Part shown: positions 53,219-63,291 of the stretch, piece by piece
How the letters are laid out: each line of letters starts with the position of its first letter
How positions within the stretch are numbered: position 1 is the stretch's first letter
Source of the DNA: Streptomyces canus
GTDB taxonomy: Bacteria; Actinomycetota; Actinomycetes; Streptomycetales; Streptomycetaceae
Assembly: GCF_001514145.1 (NCBI RefSeq)
Contig: NZ_KQ948656.1
Span: 620,001 to 684,000, forward strand
Reading direction: 5' to 3'
Length of the DNA: 64,000 nt
The notes under the pieces: generated by a model
The model's input: only the letters and a program-made list of their open reading frames with translations
Database searches by the model: none
What the model was told of the DNA's origin: nothing
Made by a program: the position numbers and the translations under genes

Positions 53219-54220
53219 ATGCCTTCATCTGTCATGCCCACGTCCAGGCGGGGGGACGGCCCGCAGCCGCCCGCCGCAGTCTCCACCATCGGTCTGCGCA
53301 AGTCGTACGGCGACAAGACCGTCCTCGACGGCATCGATCTGCGCATCCCGGCCGGGACGGTATTCGCGCTGCTCGGACCGAACGGCGCCGGCAAGACCAC
53401 CGCAGTGAAGATCCTTTCCACGCTCGTCACCGCCGACGGCGGACAGGCCCAGGTCGCGGGCCACGATGTCGCCACGTCACCGGACGGCGTGCGCGCCGCC
53501 ATCGGTGTCACCGGGCAGTTCTCCGCCGTCGACGGCCTCATCACCGGCGAGGAGAACATGCTCCTCATGGCGGACCTGCACCACCTCTCCAAGCACGAGG
53601 GCCGGCAGGTCTCCGCCGAACTGCTGGAACGGTTCGACCTCACCGAGGCCGCGAAGAAGCCCGCCTCCACCTACTCCGGCGGCATGAAGCGCCGCCTCGA
53701 CATCGCCATGACCCTGGTCGGCAACCCGCGGATCATCTTCCTCGACGAGCCCACCACCGGCCTCGACCCCCGCTCCCGCCACACCATGTGGCAGATCATC
53801 CGCGAACTCGTCTCCGACGGCGTCACCGTCTTCCTCACCACCCAGTACCTGGAGGAGGCCGACGAACTCGCCGACCGCATCGCGGTGCTGAATGACGGCA
53901 AGATCGCCGCGGAGGGCACCGCCGACGAACTGAAGCGGCTGATCCCCGGCGGTCACGTCCGGCTCCGCTTCACCGACCCGGACGCCTACCGGTCCGCCGC
54001 CTCCGCACTGCGCGAGGCCACCCGGGACGACGAGACGCTCGCGCTGCAGATCCCCAGCGACGGCAGCCAGCGCGAGCTGCGCTCCCTCCTCGACTGGCTG
54101 GACTCCATTGGCGTAGAGGCCGATGAGCTGACCATGCACTCCCCCGACCTGGACGACGTGTTCTTCGCCCTGACCGGCGGAGCCGACCGAACCGACAAGA
54201 AAGGTGAGGCTGTCCGATGA
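53219..54220 (+). CDS. ABC exporter ATPase (DrrA-like)
   Basis: This 333-aa ATPase has Walker A GPNGAGKTTA, signature YSGGMKRRLD, Walker B IIFLDEPTTGLD and a C-terminal extension like DrrA. These pumps export drugs or lipids. It overlaps the permease gene by 4 bp (ATGA). The RHH regulator upstream should set its level. Confidence 0.92.
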   Translation: MPSSVMPTSRRGDGPQPPAAVSTIGLRKSYGDKTVLDGIDLRIPAGTVFALLGPNGAGKTTAVKILSTLVTADGGQAQVAGHDVATSPDGVRAAIGVTGQFSAVDGLITGEENMLLMADLHHLSKHEGRQVSAELLERFDLTEAAKKPASTYSGGMKRRLDIAMTLVGNPRIIFLDEPTTGLDPRSRHTMWQIIRELVSDGVTVFLTTQYLEEADELADRIAVLNDGKIAAEGTADELKRLIPGGHVRLRFTDPDAYRSAASALREATRDDETLALQIPSDGSQRELRSLLDWLDSIGVEADELTMHSPDLDDVFFALTGGADRTDKKGEAVR

Positions 54221-55035
54221 GCTCTCCCCTGGCTCCCGCCCGCCCGACCCGGCTCTCCCTCGCCGTGCGGGACTCGAGCACGATGCTGCGCCGCAACCTG
54301 CTGCACGCGCGCCGCTACCCCTCTCTCACCCTGAACCTGCTGCTCACGCCGATCGTCCTGCTGCTGCTGTTCGTCTATGTCTTCGGTGACGTGATGAGCG
54401 CGGGCATCGGCGGTGGCGGGGCCGATCGCTCGGAGTACATCGCGTATCTCGTCCCGGGCATCCTGCTGATGACCATCGGCGGCACTCTGATCGGCACCGC
54501 GGTGTCCGTCTCGATGGACATGACCGAGGGCATCACCGCCCGCTTCCGCACCATGGCGATCCACCGCGGCTCCGTGCTCATCGGACACGTCATCGGCAGC
54601 GTGCTGCAGTCGATCATCAGCGTGGTCCTCGTCGGCGCCGTCGGTGTGGCCATCGGTTTCCGCTCCACGGACGCCACGGTCCTGGAGTGGCTGGCGGCAT
54701 TCGGGCTGCTCGCGCTCTTCGCCCTGGCGTTCACCTGGATCGCGGTCGGGATGGGCATGGTCAGCCCCAGCGCCGAGGCAGCCAGCAACAACGCGCTGCC
54801 GCTGGTCTTCCTGCCGCTCATCTCCAGCGCCTTCGTGCCGGTCGACGCGATGCCGGGCTGGTTCCAGCCGATCGCCGAGTACCAGCCGTTCACGCCCGCC
54901 ATCGAGACCCTGCGCGGGCTGCTGCTCGGCACCGAGATCGGCAACAACTGGTGGATCACGATCGTCTGGTGCCTGGGCCTCGCGGCGCTCGGCTACCGCT
55001 GGTCGAAGGCGGTCTTCGACCGCGACCCGAAGTGA
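54217..55035 (+). CDS. ABC exporter permease (DrrB-like, ABC-2)
   Basis: This 272-aa membrane protein has six hydrophobic helices and the ABC-2 pattern, with YLVPGILLMTIGGT and the conserved NALPLVFLPLISSAFVPVDAMP. It forms the channel for the DrrA-like ATPase. The operon ends at a strong hairpin. Confidence 0.92.
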   Translation: MSSPLAPARPTRLSLAVRDSSTMLRRNLLHARRYPSLTLNLLLTPIVLLLLFVYVFGDVMSAGIGGGGADRSEYIAYLVPGILLMTIGGTLIGTAVSVSMDMTEGITARFRTMAIHRGSVLIGHVIGSVLQSIISVVLVGAVGVAIGFRSTDATVLEWLAAFGLLALFALAFTWIAVGMGMVSPSAEAASNNALPLVFLPLISSAFVPVDAMPGWFQPIAEYQPFTPAIETLRGLLLGTEIGNNWWITIVWCLGLAALGYRWSKAVFDRDPK

Positions 55036-55071
55036 CCGCACGGACTGCCACCGGCAGCTCGTCCCGCCCGC

Positions 55072-55110
55072 GGGCGGCGTACTCCGACACCACGTCGGGG
55101 TACGCCGCCC
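55072..55110. terminator. Bidirectional hairpin terminator
   Basis: GGGCGGCGTAC (55072-55082) pairs with GTACGCCGCCC (55100-55110), and an inner CCGAC/GTCGG extends the stem. It separates the exporter operon from the convergent kdpD. Confidence 0.88.
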
Positions 55111-55148
55111 CGGCGGCGTTCTGCATCAGCGCTTGTCACTCGACAGTC

Positions 55149-57695
55149 CTACGCGATCGCCGTACTGGACAGGTCCGGTTCCGGCGATGGCGGGTGGCTC
55201 GCCGCCATGGGCAGGGTCAGCACCATGGTGAGGCCGCCGCCCGGTGTGTCCTCGGCGTGCAGGGTGCCGCCGATGGCCTCCGTGAAGCCGCGGGCGACGG
55301 CGAGTCCGAGGCCGACGCCGTTGCCGCGCGGTGAGTCGCCGTAGCGCTGGAAGGGCTCGAAGATGCGGTCCTTGGCCTCGTCCGGGACGCCCGGGCCGCG
55401 GTCCACGACCCGAACCTCGACGCGGTCGGCGATGGCGCTCGCCTTCACCAGCACACGTGTGTCCGCAGGGCTGTACTTGACGGCGTTCTCGACCACGTTG
55501 GCCACGGCCCGCTCCAGGAGGCCCCGGTCGACGTCGACCATCGGCAGGGTCTCCGGCACGTCCATGTCGACACTGTCCTCGGGGACGCCGCCGAGCGCCA
55601 TCGGGATCACCTCGTCGAGATCTGTCTCGCGGACGAGCGGAGTGACCGTGCCCGTCTGGAGGCGGGACATGTCGAGGAGGTTGCCGACGAGGTGGTCGAG
55701 GCGGTCGGCGCCCTCCTCGATGGCCTCCAGCAGGTCCGCCTGGTCCTGCTCCGACCACTCGACGTCGTCCGAGCGCAGTGACGTGACCGCCGCCTTGATC
55801 CCGGCGAGCGGAGTACGCAGGTCATGGCTCACCGCGGCCAGCAGTGCGGTGCGGATGCGGTTGCCCTCGGCCAGCGTCCGGGCCCGGACCGCTTCCTCCT
55901 GCAGCCTCCGGCGGTCCAGGACGACGACGGCCTGCGCGGCGAAGGCCGCGAGCACCCGCCGGTCCTCGGCCGGCAGCACCCGTCCCGTCAGGGCCAGTGC
56001 CAGGTGATCGCCGACCGGTACGTCGACGTCCGCATCGTCGGGGACGGCACAGGGCTGTGGGCCCACGCTCCCGGCGCAGGTCCACGGCGCGACGTCGCTC
56101 TCGCGCTCCAGCAGCGCCACCGACTCCATACCGAAGGTCTCGCGGACACGTTCGAGGAGCGCCTCCAGGGTGGTCTCGCCGCGCAGGACGTTGCCGGCCA
56201 GAAAGGAGAGGATCTCCGACTCGGCTCTCAGGCGAGCGGCCTGATGGGTGCGGCGGGCCGCCAGGTCCACGACCGAGGCGACGGACACGGCGACCCCGAC
56301 GAAAATCGCGATGGCGACGATGTTCTTCGGATCGGCAATGGTCAGGGTGTGGACGGGTGGGGTGAAGTACCAGTTCAGCAGGAGGGAACCGGCCGCCGCC
56401 GAGGCCAGGGCGGGCAAGAGGCCGCCCAGCAGGGCCGCCGCCACGGTCATGGCCAGGAACAGCAGCATGTCGTTGGCGAGCCCGACGTCGGGAGACATGC
56501 TGCTCAGCAGCCAGGTCAGCAGGACGGGGCCGCCCAGACCGGCTAGCCAGCCCCAGATCAGGCGGGACCGGCCGAGGCGCGCGCTCCGGGCGACCGGGAG
56601 CCCGCGCCCCTTGCCCACCTCGTCGTGGGTGATGAGGTGGACGTCGAGGTCGGGTCCGGAATCGCGGGCGACCGTGGCGCCGACGCCCGGACCGAAGACG
56701 TACTGCCAGCCCTTGCGTCGGGAGACGCCCAGCACGATCTGGGTGGCGTTGACCCCGCGCGAGAAGTCCAGCAGCGCCACCGGTATGTCGTCGCCGACGA
56801 CGTGGTGGAAGGTCCCGCCGAGGTCCTCGACGAGGGTGCGCTGGACGGCCAGCTCCTTCGGGGAGGCCGCGGTCAGGCCGTCGCTGCGGGAGATGTAGAC
56901 GGCGAGCACCTCTCCGCCCGCGCCCTTCTCCGCCAGCCGGGCCGCTCGGCGGATGAGCGTACGGCCCTCGGGGCCGCCGGTCAGGCCGACCACGATCCGC
57001 TCGCGCGAGCCCCAGATCGTGGAAACCCGGTGTTCGCTGCGGTACTCGGTCAGATAGGCGTCGACCCGGTCGGCCACCCACAGCAGCGCCAGCTCGCGCA
57101 GGGCGGTCAGGTTTCCGGGCCGGAAGTAGTTCGACAGGGCCGCGTCGACCTTGTCCGGCTGGTAGATGTTGCCGTGCGCCATCCGCCGCCGCAGCGCCTG
57201 CGGCGACATGTCGACAAGCTCGATCTGGTCGGCCCGGCGTACGACCTCGTCCGGCACCGTCTCCCGCTGCCGTACGCCCGTGATCGACTCCACGACGTCC
57301 CCGAGCGACTCCAGGTGCTGGATGTTCACCGTGGAGACGACGTCGATCCCTGCCGTCAGCAGTTCCTCCACGTCCTGCCAGCGCTTCTCGTTGCGCGAGC
57401 CGGGGATGTTGGTGTGGGCGAGTTCGTCCACCAGCGCCACATCGGGGCGGCGCGCGAGGACTGCGTCCACGTCCATCTCCGTGAAGGTGCTGTCCCGGTA
57501 CGCCAGTTCCCTGCGCGGGATCTGTTCCAGGCCGTGCAACATCACCTCGGTGCGCGGCCGGTGGTGGTGCTCGACGAAGGCGACCGCACAGTCGGTGCCC
57601 CGCTCCACACGGCGGTGCGCCTCGGACAGCATGGCGTAGGTCTTGCCGACGCCGGGGGCCGCGCCGAGGTAGATCCGGAGCTTGCCGCGTGCCAT
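55149..57695 (-). CDS. kdpD: Osmosensitive K+ channel sensor histidine kinase KdpD
   Basis: This 848-aa kinase has the KdpD N-terminal domain with Walker A-like GAAPGVGKTYA (11-21), a UspA-like domain (about 230-360), four membrane helices (about 390-480), a GAF domain and the kinase core with H624 in SHDLRTPLAG, plus N, G1 and G2 boxes (NAVKYSP, DRGPGVPD, GVGLGLA). It senses low K+ or osmotic change and phosphorylates KdpE. The ATG at 57695 has GAAGG upstream; ATG 57701 overlaps the kdpE stop. Confidence 0.95.
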   Translation of the reverse strand: MARGKLRIYLGAAPGVGKTYAMLSEAHRRVERGTDCAVAFVEHHHRPRTEVMLHGLEQIPRRELAYRDSTFTEMDVDAVLARRPDVALVDELAHTNIPGSRNEKRWQDVEELLTAGIDVVSTVNIQHLESLGDVVESITGVRQRETVPDEVVRRADQIELVDMSPQALRRRMAHGNIYQPDKVDAALSNYFRPGNLTALRELALLWVADRVDAYLTEYRSEHRVSTIWGSRERIVVGLTGGPEGRTLIRRAARLAEKGAGGEVLAVYISRSDGLTAASPKELAVQRTLVEDLGGTFHHVVGDDIPVALLDFSRGVNATQIVLGVSRRKGWQYVFGPGVGATVARDSGPDLDVHLITHDEVGKGRGLPVARSARLGRSRLIWGWLAGLGGPVLLTWLLSSMSPDVGLANDMLLFLAMTVAAALLGGLLPALASAAAGSLLLNWYFTPPVHTLTIADPKNIVAIAIFVGVAVSVASVVDLAARRTHQAARLRAESEILSFLAGNVLRGETTLEALLERVRETFGMESVALLERESDVAPWTCAGSVGPQPCAVPDDADVDVPVGDHLALALTGRVLPAEDRRVLAAFAAQAVVVLDRRRLQEEAVRARTLAEGNRIRTALLAAVSHDLRTPLAGIKAAVTSLRSDDVEWSEQDQADLLEAIEEGADRLDHLVGNLLDMSRLQTGTVTPLVRETDLDEVIPMALGGVPEDSVDMDVPETLPMVDVDRGLLERAVANVVENAVKYSPADTRVLVKASAIADRVEVRVVDRGPGVPDEAKDRIFEPFQRYGDSPRGNGVGLGLAVARGFTEAIGGTLHAEDTPGGGLTMVLTLPMAASHPPSPEPDLSSTAIA

Positions 57696-57697
57696 GT

Positions 57698-58381
57698 TCA
57701 TCCTTCGAAGCGGTAGCCCATGCCGGGCTCGGTGATGAGGTAGCGGGGGTGGGAGGGATCTGTTTCCAGTTTGCGCCGCAGCTGGGCCATGTAGACGCGC
57801 AGGTAGTTGGTCTTGTTGCTCTGGGAGACGCCCCACACCTCCTGGAGCAGGTGCTTCTGCGTGATCAGCCGCCCCGGGCTGGTGACCAGGATCTCCAGCA
57901 GGTGCCACTCCGTCGGCGTGAGGCGAACGTCGAGACCGCCTCGTACGGCCCTCTTGGCCAGCAGGTCGATGGTGAAGTCGGCCGTCTCCACCAGCGTCGT
58001 CCCGGGTTCGAGCCGTGCCTCTTCGGTGCGACGGACGGCGGCCCGCAGTCGGGCCAGAAGTTCGTCCATGCTGAAAGGCTTGGTGATGTAGTCGTCGGCG
58101 CCGGCGTCGAGCGCGGCCACCTTCTCGTCGGACGCCTGCCGGGCGGACAGCACCAGGATCGGCACCCTGGTCCATCCCCGCAGTCCCTTGATGACGTCGA
58201 CACCGTCCATGTCGGGCAGCCCCAGGTCGAGGAGGACCACGTCGGGCTGACGGGCGGCCGCGAGCCGCAGCGCGGTGGTGCCGTCGGGGGCCGCGTCGAC
58301 CCCGTACTGGCGTGCCTGGAGATTGATGATGAGGGCCCGTACGAGTTGCGGGTCGTCCTCCACCACCAGCACCCGTGTCAT
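57698..58381 (-). CDS. kdpE: Response regulator KdpE
   Basis: This 227-aa OmpR-type regulator has a receiver domain with phospho-acceptor D52 in LLDLGLPD and the Lys of ITKPFS, then a winged-helix domain ending in YLITEPGMGYRF. It activates kdp transcription. AGGAAAGG precedes the ATG at 58381. It sits after kdpC with a hairpin between, so kdpED may also be transcribed separately. Confidence 0.95.
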   Translation of the reverse strand: MTRVLVVEDDPQLVRALIINLQARQYGVDAAPDGTTALRLAAARQPDVVLLDLGLPDMDGVDVIKGLRGWTRVPILVLSARQASDEKVAALDAGADDYITKPFSMDELLARLRAAVRRTEEARLEPGTTLVETADFTIDLLAKRAVRGGLDVRLTPTEWHLLEILVTSPGRLITQKHLLQEVWGVSQSNKTNYLRVYMAQLRRKLETDPSHPRYLITEPGMGYRFEG

Positions 58382-58449
58382 GGGCGTGCGCCTTTCCTGT
58401 CGTATCGGGCCATGAGCGCCGGAGGCCGTGCAGCCGACCTCATGGCGAT

Positions 58450-58492
58450 GGGAGTTGGCGGAACCCGGTTCTCCCCGGACCCGCCAACTCCC
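58450..58492. terminator. Hairpin between kdpC and kdpE
   Basis: GGGAGTTGGCGG (58450-58461) and CCGCCAACTCCC (58481-58492) form a perfect 12-bp stem. It may partly stop kdpABC transcription before kdpED. Confidence 0.75.
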
Positions 58493-58512
58493 CTGTGGAG
58501 CGCGTAACGCCA

Positions 58513-59181
58513 TCAGCTCTTCGCCGCGAGTTCCTTGAGCGCGATGTTGAGTTCGAGAACGTTCACCCGGGGCTCGCCGATGAAGCCGAGGGTGCGGCTC
58601 TCGGTGTGGTCGTCGACCAGCTTCTGCACCTGGGCCACGGAGAGTCCGTTCTTCTCGGCGATCCGGTGGACCTGGATGTCCGCGTACTGCGGGGAGATGT
58701 CCGGGTCCAGGCCGGAACCGGAGGAGGTCACCGCGTCGGCGGGCACCTCGGACGGCTTCACCGTGTAGCCGTTCACCGAGTTGTCCTTGACGACGGCGGC
58801 CTTGGCGGCCGTCACCCAGTCGATCAGGTCCTTGTTGTCGGCGGACCGGTTGGTCGCGCCGGAGAGGATCAGTTTGTACTGGGTGTTGACGCTGTTGGTG
58901 CCGAGACCGTTCTGGGGGCGCCCCTGGAACCACTTCAGGTCCGGCTCCGGGGTCTCCTGGCCCTTCTTCAGTGGCAGGTTGTACGACTGCCCGATGAGGG
59001 ACGAGCCGACGACCTTGCCGTCCGACTTGATCTCGGAGCCGTTCGCCTGGTCGCGGAACAGCCCCTGGGCGATACCGGTCACCACCAGCGGGTAGATGAC
59101 GCCGGTCACCAGGGTCAGCACGAGGAGGGCGCGCAGGCCTGCCCAGAGCAACCGGGCAGTGTTCGATACCGAGTTGTTCAT
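58513..59181 (-). CDS. kdpC: K+-transporting ATPase subunit KdpC
   Basis: This 222-aa protein has one N-terminal membrane helix (about 12-38) and a soluble domain with QGRPQNGLG-type and SGSGLDPDISP motifs, which are KdpC signatures. It stabilises the KdpA-KdpB complex. It starts 5 bp after kdpB without a good ribosome site, so it is likely coupled. Confidence 0.94.
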   Translation of the reverse strand: MNNSVSNTARLLWAGLRALLVLTLVTGVIYPLVVTGIAQGLFRDQANGSEIKSDGKVVGSSLIGQSYNLPLKKGQETPEPDLKWFQGRPQNGLGTNSVNTQYKLILSGATNRSADNKDLIDWVTAAKAAVVKDNSVNGYTVKPSEVPADAVTSSGSGLDPDISPQYADIQVHRIAEKNGLSVAQVQKLVDDHTESRTLGFIGEPRVNVLELNIALKELAAKS

Positions 59182-59186
59182 GGGGA

Positions 59187-61313
59187 TCAGCCGATTCCGG
59201 GAATGAGGGAGATGAGCAGGTCGATGAGCTTGATGCCGATGAAGGGGGCGACCAGGCCGCCGATGCCGTAGATCGTGAGGTTGCGGCGGAGCAACTTGTC
59301 GGCACTGACGGGCCGGTATCGCACGCCCTTCAGGGAGAGCGGGACCAGCGCGATGATGATCAGCGCGTTGAAGATGACGGCGGACAGGATCGCGGAGTCC
59401 GGTGACGACAGGCCCATGATGTTGAGCTTGTCCAGGCCCGGGTAGACCGCCGCGAACAGCGCCGGGATGATCGCGAAGTACTTCGCGACGTCGTTGGCGA
59501 TGGAGAACGTCGTCAACGCGCCCCGGGTGATGAGGAGTTGCTTGCCGATCTCGACGATCTCGATGAGCTTGGTCGGGTTGGAGTCGAGGTCGACCATGTT
59601 GCCGGCCTCCTTCGCGGCCGACGTACCCGTGTTCATCGCCACGCCGACATCCGCCTGGGCGAGCGCGGGCGCGTCGTTGGTGCCGTCGCCGGTCATCGCG
59701 ACGAGTTTGCCGCCGGCCTGCTCCCGCTTGATGAGGGCCATCTTGTCCTCGGGAGTGGCCTCCGCGAGGAAGTCGTCGACACCGGCCTCCGCGGCGATGG
59801 CCTTGGCCGTCAGCGGGTTGTCACCGGTGATCATGACGGTTTTGATGCCCATGCGGCGCAGCTCGTCGAACCGCTCCCGCATGCCCTCCTTGACGACGTC
59901 CTTGAGGTGGATGACGCCCAACACCCGGGCGCCGTCGGTGTCCTCGACCGCGACGAGCAGCGGAGTGCCGCCCGCCTCGGAGATCCGGTCGGTGAGCGCG
60001 CCGGCGTCCTCGGACACCTCGCCGCCCTGTTCCCGCACCCAGGCGACGACCGAACCGGCCGCACCCTTGCGGATCTTGCGCCCGTCGACGTCCACGCCGG
60101 ACATCCGGGTCTGTGCGGTGAAGGCAATCCATTCGGCGCCGGTGAGTTCGCCCTGGTGGCGCTCACGCAGGCCGTACTTCTCCTTCGCCAGTACGACGAT
60201 GGAGCGGCCCTCGGGCGTCTCGTCGGCCAGCGACGACAGCTGGGCGGCGTCGGCGAGTTCGGCCTCCGTGGTCCCGCTCACCGGTACGAACTCGGACGCC
60301 TGACGGTTGCCGAGCGTGATGGTGCCGGTCTTGTCGAGCAGCAGCGTCGACACGTCACCTGCCGCCTCTACCGCCCGGCCGGACATGGCCAGCACGTTGC
60401 GCTGCACGAGCCGGTCCATGCCGGCGATGCCGATCGCGGAGAGCAGCGCGCCGATGGTCGTGGGGATGAGGCAGACCAGCAGCGCCACCAGCACGACCAT
60501 CGTGAGGTGGGTGCCCGCGTAGTCCGCGAACGGCGGCAGGGTCGCCACTGCCAGCAGGAACACGATCGTGAGCGAGGCGAGCAGGATGTTCAGCGCGATC
60601 TCGTTCGGCGTCTTCTGCCGGGCCGCACCCTCGACCAGGTTGATCATCCGGTCGATGAAGGTCTCGCCCGGCTTCGTCGTGATCTTGATGACGATCCGGT
60701 CGGACAGGACCTTCGTGCCACCGGTCACCGCGGACCGGTCTCCGCCGGACTCCCGGATGACCGGCGCGGACTCACCGGTGATCGCAGACTCGTCCACGGA
60801 GGCCACACCCTCGACGACGTCACCGTCGCCAGGGATGATGTCGCCGGCCTCGCAGACGACCAGGTCACCGATCCGCAGCCCGGTGCCGGGCACCTGCTCC
60901 TCCGACTCGCCCACGAGCCGTCGGGCGACCGTGTCGGTCTTGGCCTTGCGCAGGGTGTCCGCCTGCGCCTTGCCACGGCCCTCGGCGACCGCCTCCGCGA
61001 GGTTGGCGAAGACGACGGTCAGCCACAGCCAGGCGCTGATCGTCCAGCCGAACCAGTCGCCCGGGTCCTTGAACGAGAAGACGGTGGTCAGCACCGAGCC
61101 GATCCACACCACGAACATCACGGGCGACTTGACCATCACCCGGGGGTCGAGCTTGCGGCAGGCGTCCGGTAGCGACTTCAGCAGCTGCTTGGGGTCGAAG
61201 AGGCCTGCGCCGACACGGCTCTCCTTGTGACCGGTCGGGACGTCCTGGTGGGGTGCGCGGGTCGGGGCGGCTGTGGACATCGAGTCCTCTTGCTTCTGCG
61301 TGTCGGTCGTCAT
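59187..61313 (-). CDS. kdpB: K+-transporting P-type ATPase subunit KdpB
   Basis: This 708-aa pump subunit has the phosphorylation site D327 in [12 protein letters not shown], the TGES motif near residue 179, [12 protein letters not shown] and seven membrane helices. The first ATG (61313) overlaps the kdpA stop. A second ATG (61280) has a better ribosome site and would remove 11 residues. It hydrolyses ATP to drive K+ uptake through KdpA. Confidence 0.95.
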   Translation of the reverse strand: MTTDTQKQEDSMSTAAPTRAPHQDVPTGHKESRVGAGLFDPKQLLKSLPDACRKLDPRVMVKSPVMFVVWIGSVLTTVFSFKDPGDWFGWTISAWLWLTVVFANLAEAVAEGRGKAQADTLRKAKTDTVARRLVGESEEQVPGTGLRIGDLVVCEAGDIIPGDGDVVEGVASVDESAITGESAPVIRESGGDRSAVTGGTKVLSDRIVIKITTKPGETFIDRMINLVEGAARQKTPNEIALNILLASLTIVFLLAVATLPPFADYAGTHLTMVVLVALLVCLIPTTIGALLSAIGIAGMDRLVQRNVLAMSGRAVEAAGDVSTLLLDKTGTITLGNRQASEFVPVSGTTEAELADAAQLSSLADETPEGRSIVVLAKEKYGLRERHQGELTGAEWIAFTAQTRMSGVDVDGRKIRKGAAGSVVAWVREQGGEVSEDAGALTDRISEAGGTPLLVAVEDTDGARVLGVIHLKDVVKEGMRERFDELRRMGIKTVMITGDNPLTAKAIAAEAGVDDFLAEATPEDKMALIKREQAGGKLVAMTGDGTNDAPALAQADVGVAMNTGTSAAKEAGNMVDLDSNPTKLIEIVEIGKQLLITRGALTTFSIANDVAKYFAIIPALFAAVYPGLDKLNIMGLSSPDSAILSAVIFNALIIIALVPLSLKGVRYRPVSADKLLRRNLTIYGIGGLVAPFIGIKLIDLLISLIPGIG

Positions 61314-62974
61314 GACGCCAGCCCCTCGGCGAGCGGACCCAGCGCGAGGGCCGGGAAGTAGGTCAGACCGGTGATGATCAGAATTGCGCCCACCAGCAGG
61401 CCGGTGAACAGGGGCTTCTCGGTGCGGAGTGTGCCCGCGGTGGCGGGCACCGGCTTCTGCTCGGCGAGTGAACCGGCCAGTGCCAGCACGAACACCATCG
61501 GCAGGAAGCGGCCCAGCACCATGGCCAGCCCCAGCGTGCTGTTGAACCACTGGGTGTCCGCGTTCAGACCGGCGAAGGCCGAACCGTTGTTGTTCGCGGC
61601 CGAGCTGTAGGCGTACAGGATCTCGGAGAATCCGTGCGCGCCGCTGTTGGTCATCGAGTGGCCCGGGGTGGGCAGGGCCATCGCGGCGGCGGTGAAGATG
61701 AGCACCAGCGCCGGGGTGATGAGGATGTAGCAGGCCGCGAACTTGATCTCGCGGGTGCCGATCTTCTTGCCCAGGTACTCGGGCGTGCGGCCGACCATCA
61801 GACCGGCGATGAACACCGCGATGATCGCCATGACCAGCATGCCGTAGAGCCCGGAGCCCGTGCCGCCGGGCGCGATCTCGCCCAGCTGCATGCCCAGCAT
61901 GGTGATACCGCCGCCGAGACCGGTGAACGAGGAGTGGAAGGAGTCCACCGCTCCGGTCGAGGTGAGCGTGGTCGACACCGCGAAGATCGACGAGGCGCCG
62001 ACCCCGAACCGGGTCTCCTTGCCCTCCATCGCTCCCCCGGCGATCTGGAGCGCCGGACCGTGGTGCGCGAACTCGGTCCACATCATCAACGCGATGAACC
62101 CGACCCAGATGGTGGCCATGGTGGCGAGGATCGCGTAGCCCTGCTTGAGGGAGCCGACCATGATGCCGAAGGTGCGGGTCAGCGCGAACGGAACGACCAG
62201 CAGCAGGAAGATCTCGAAGAGGTTCGTGAACGGGGTCGGGTTCTCGAAGGGGTGGGCGGAGTTGGCGTTGAAGTAGCCGCCGCCGTTGGTGCCGACCTCC
62301 TTGATGGCCTCCTGCGAGGCGACCGCGCCGCCGTTCCACTGCTGGTGCCCACCCACGAACTGGCCGACCTCGTGGATGCCCGAGAAGTTCTGGATGGCAC
62401 CGCAGGCGACCAGCACGATCGCGGCGACGACGGAGAGCGGCAGCAGGATGCGGGTCACACCGCGCACCAGGTCCGACCAGAAGTTGCCGAGCTCGCCGGT
62501 GCGGGCGCGCGCGAACCCTCGTACGAGCGCCACCGCCACGGCGATACCGACGGCCGCCGAGACGAAGTTCTGCACCGCGAGCCCGGCCGTCTGTACGACG
62601 TGGCCCATGGCCTGCTCGCCGTAGTACGACTGCCAGTTGGTGTTGGTGACGAAGGAGGTGGCGGTGTTGAACGCCTGGTCCGGGTCGATCGCCTTGAAGC
62701 CGAGCGAGCCGGGCAGGTGGCCCTGGAGTCGCTGGAGCAGGTAGAGGAAGACGACGCTCACGGCCGAGAAGGCGAGGACGCAGCGCAGGTAGGCGGGCCA
62801 GCGCATCTCGGTGTTCGGGTTGGCACCGATGCCCTTGTAGATCCACTTCTCGAAGCGCCAGTGCGTGTCCGAGGAGTAGACCCTGGCCATGTAGGTGCCG
62901 AGGGGGACGTAGGCGAGCGCCAGCGCCGCTATGAGCGCGAGCAACTGGAGCACGCCGGCGAGTACGGGACCCAT
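61310..62974 (-). CDS. kdpA: K+-transporting ATPase channel subunit KdpA
   Basis: This 554-aa membrane protein has ten helices and four selectivity loops: [15 protein letters not shown], a [21 protein letters not shown] stretch read in parts, and AANNNGSAF. It forms the K+ pore of the Kdp complex. It follows kdpF and is translated just after it. Confidence 0.95.
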   Translation of the reverse strand: MGPVLAGVLQLLALIAALALAYVPLGTYMARVYSSDTHWRFEKWIYKGIGANPNTEMRWPAYLRCVLAFSAVSVVFLYLLQRLQGHLPGSLGFKAIDPDQAFNTATSFVTNTNWQSYYGEQAMGHVVQTAGLAVQNFVSAAVGIAVAVALVRGFARARTGELGNFWSDLVRGVTRILLPLSVVAAIVLVACGAIQNFSGIHEVGQFVGGHQQWNGGAVASQEAIKEVGTNGGGYFNANSAHPFENPTPFTNLFEIFLLLVVPFALTRTFGIMVGSLKQGYAILATMATIWVGFIALMMWTEFAHHGPALQIAGGAMEGKETRFGVGASSIFAVSTTLTSTGAVDSFHSSFTGLGGGITMLGMQLGEIAPGGTGSGLYGMLVMAIIAVFIAGLMVGRTPEYLGKKIGTREIKFAACYILITPALVLIFTAAAMALPTPGHSMTNSGAHGFSEILYAYSSAANNNGSAFAGLNADTQWFNSTLGLAMVLGRFLPMVFVLALAGSLAEQKPVPATAGTLRTEKPLFTGLLVGAILIITGLTYFPALALGPLAEGLAS

Positions 62975-62980
62975 GCTGTC

Positions 62981-63070
62981 TCAGAACCTCTCGGGGAAGA
63001 TCAGCGCGAGGACGAGATAGCCCAGCAGGGCGACGGCCACGACCAGGCCGACGACGTTTTCGACGGTCAC
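62981..63070 (-). CDS. kdpF: Small Kdp subunit KdpF
   Basis: This 29-aa peptide (GTG start at 63070) is one membrane helix and ends PERF, the usual KdpF pattern. It stabilises the Kdp complex. Its start overlaps the stop of the preceding 27-aa peptide (GTGA). Confidence 0.85.
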   Translation of the reverse strand: MTVENVVGLVVAVALLGYLVLALIFPERF

Positions 63071-63150
63071 AGCTTCGTCACCCCTTTGGCGACGAGGGCC
63101 ACCAGCGCGAAGACCGCGACAGTGGTGACGACGAAGGCCAGATCGGCCAT
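63067..63150 (-). CDS. 27-aa membrane peptide upstream of kdpF
   Basis: This short frame reads [17 protein letters not shown] then a Lys-rich tail AKGVTKL. It is one membrane helix, much like KdpF in size and pattern. The ATG at 63150 has GGAG 7 nt upstream, and its stop overlaps the kdpF start by 4 bp. Both facts argue that it is real. It could be a second KdpF-like subunit. Confidence 0.7.
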   Translation of the reverse strand: MADLAFVVTTVAVFALVALVAKGVTKL

Positions 63151-63291
63151 CGCGAACTCCTGGAGTGAGGTTCGGGTGGAACGGACGATTAGAGGTAACC
63201 GCTTCTGTGGCCGGATTCGGCCGCCGTTGACGCCTCTCTTACGGCGGCCCCGGCACCTTTGACGGGACTCTGACGCGGCCGGAGGCGAGGG
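63151..63291. promoter_or_regulatory. kdp promoter region
   Basis: The 141 bp between the APC permease gene and the first kdp peptide include a relatively A/T-rich stretch on the minus strand (TTACCTCTAATCG near 63187-63199) that could be a -10 region. KdpE binding sites are expected here but I see no clear dyad. No gene is present. Confidence 0.4.
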
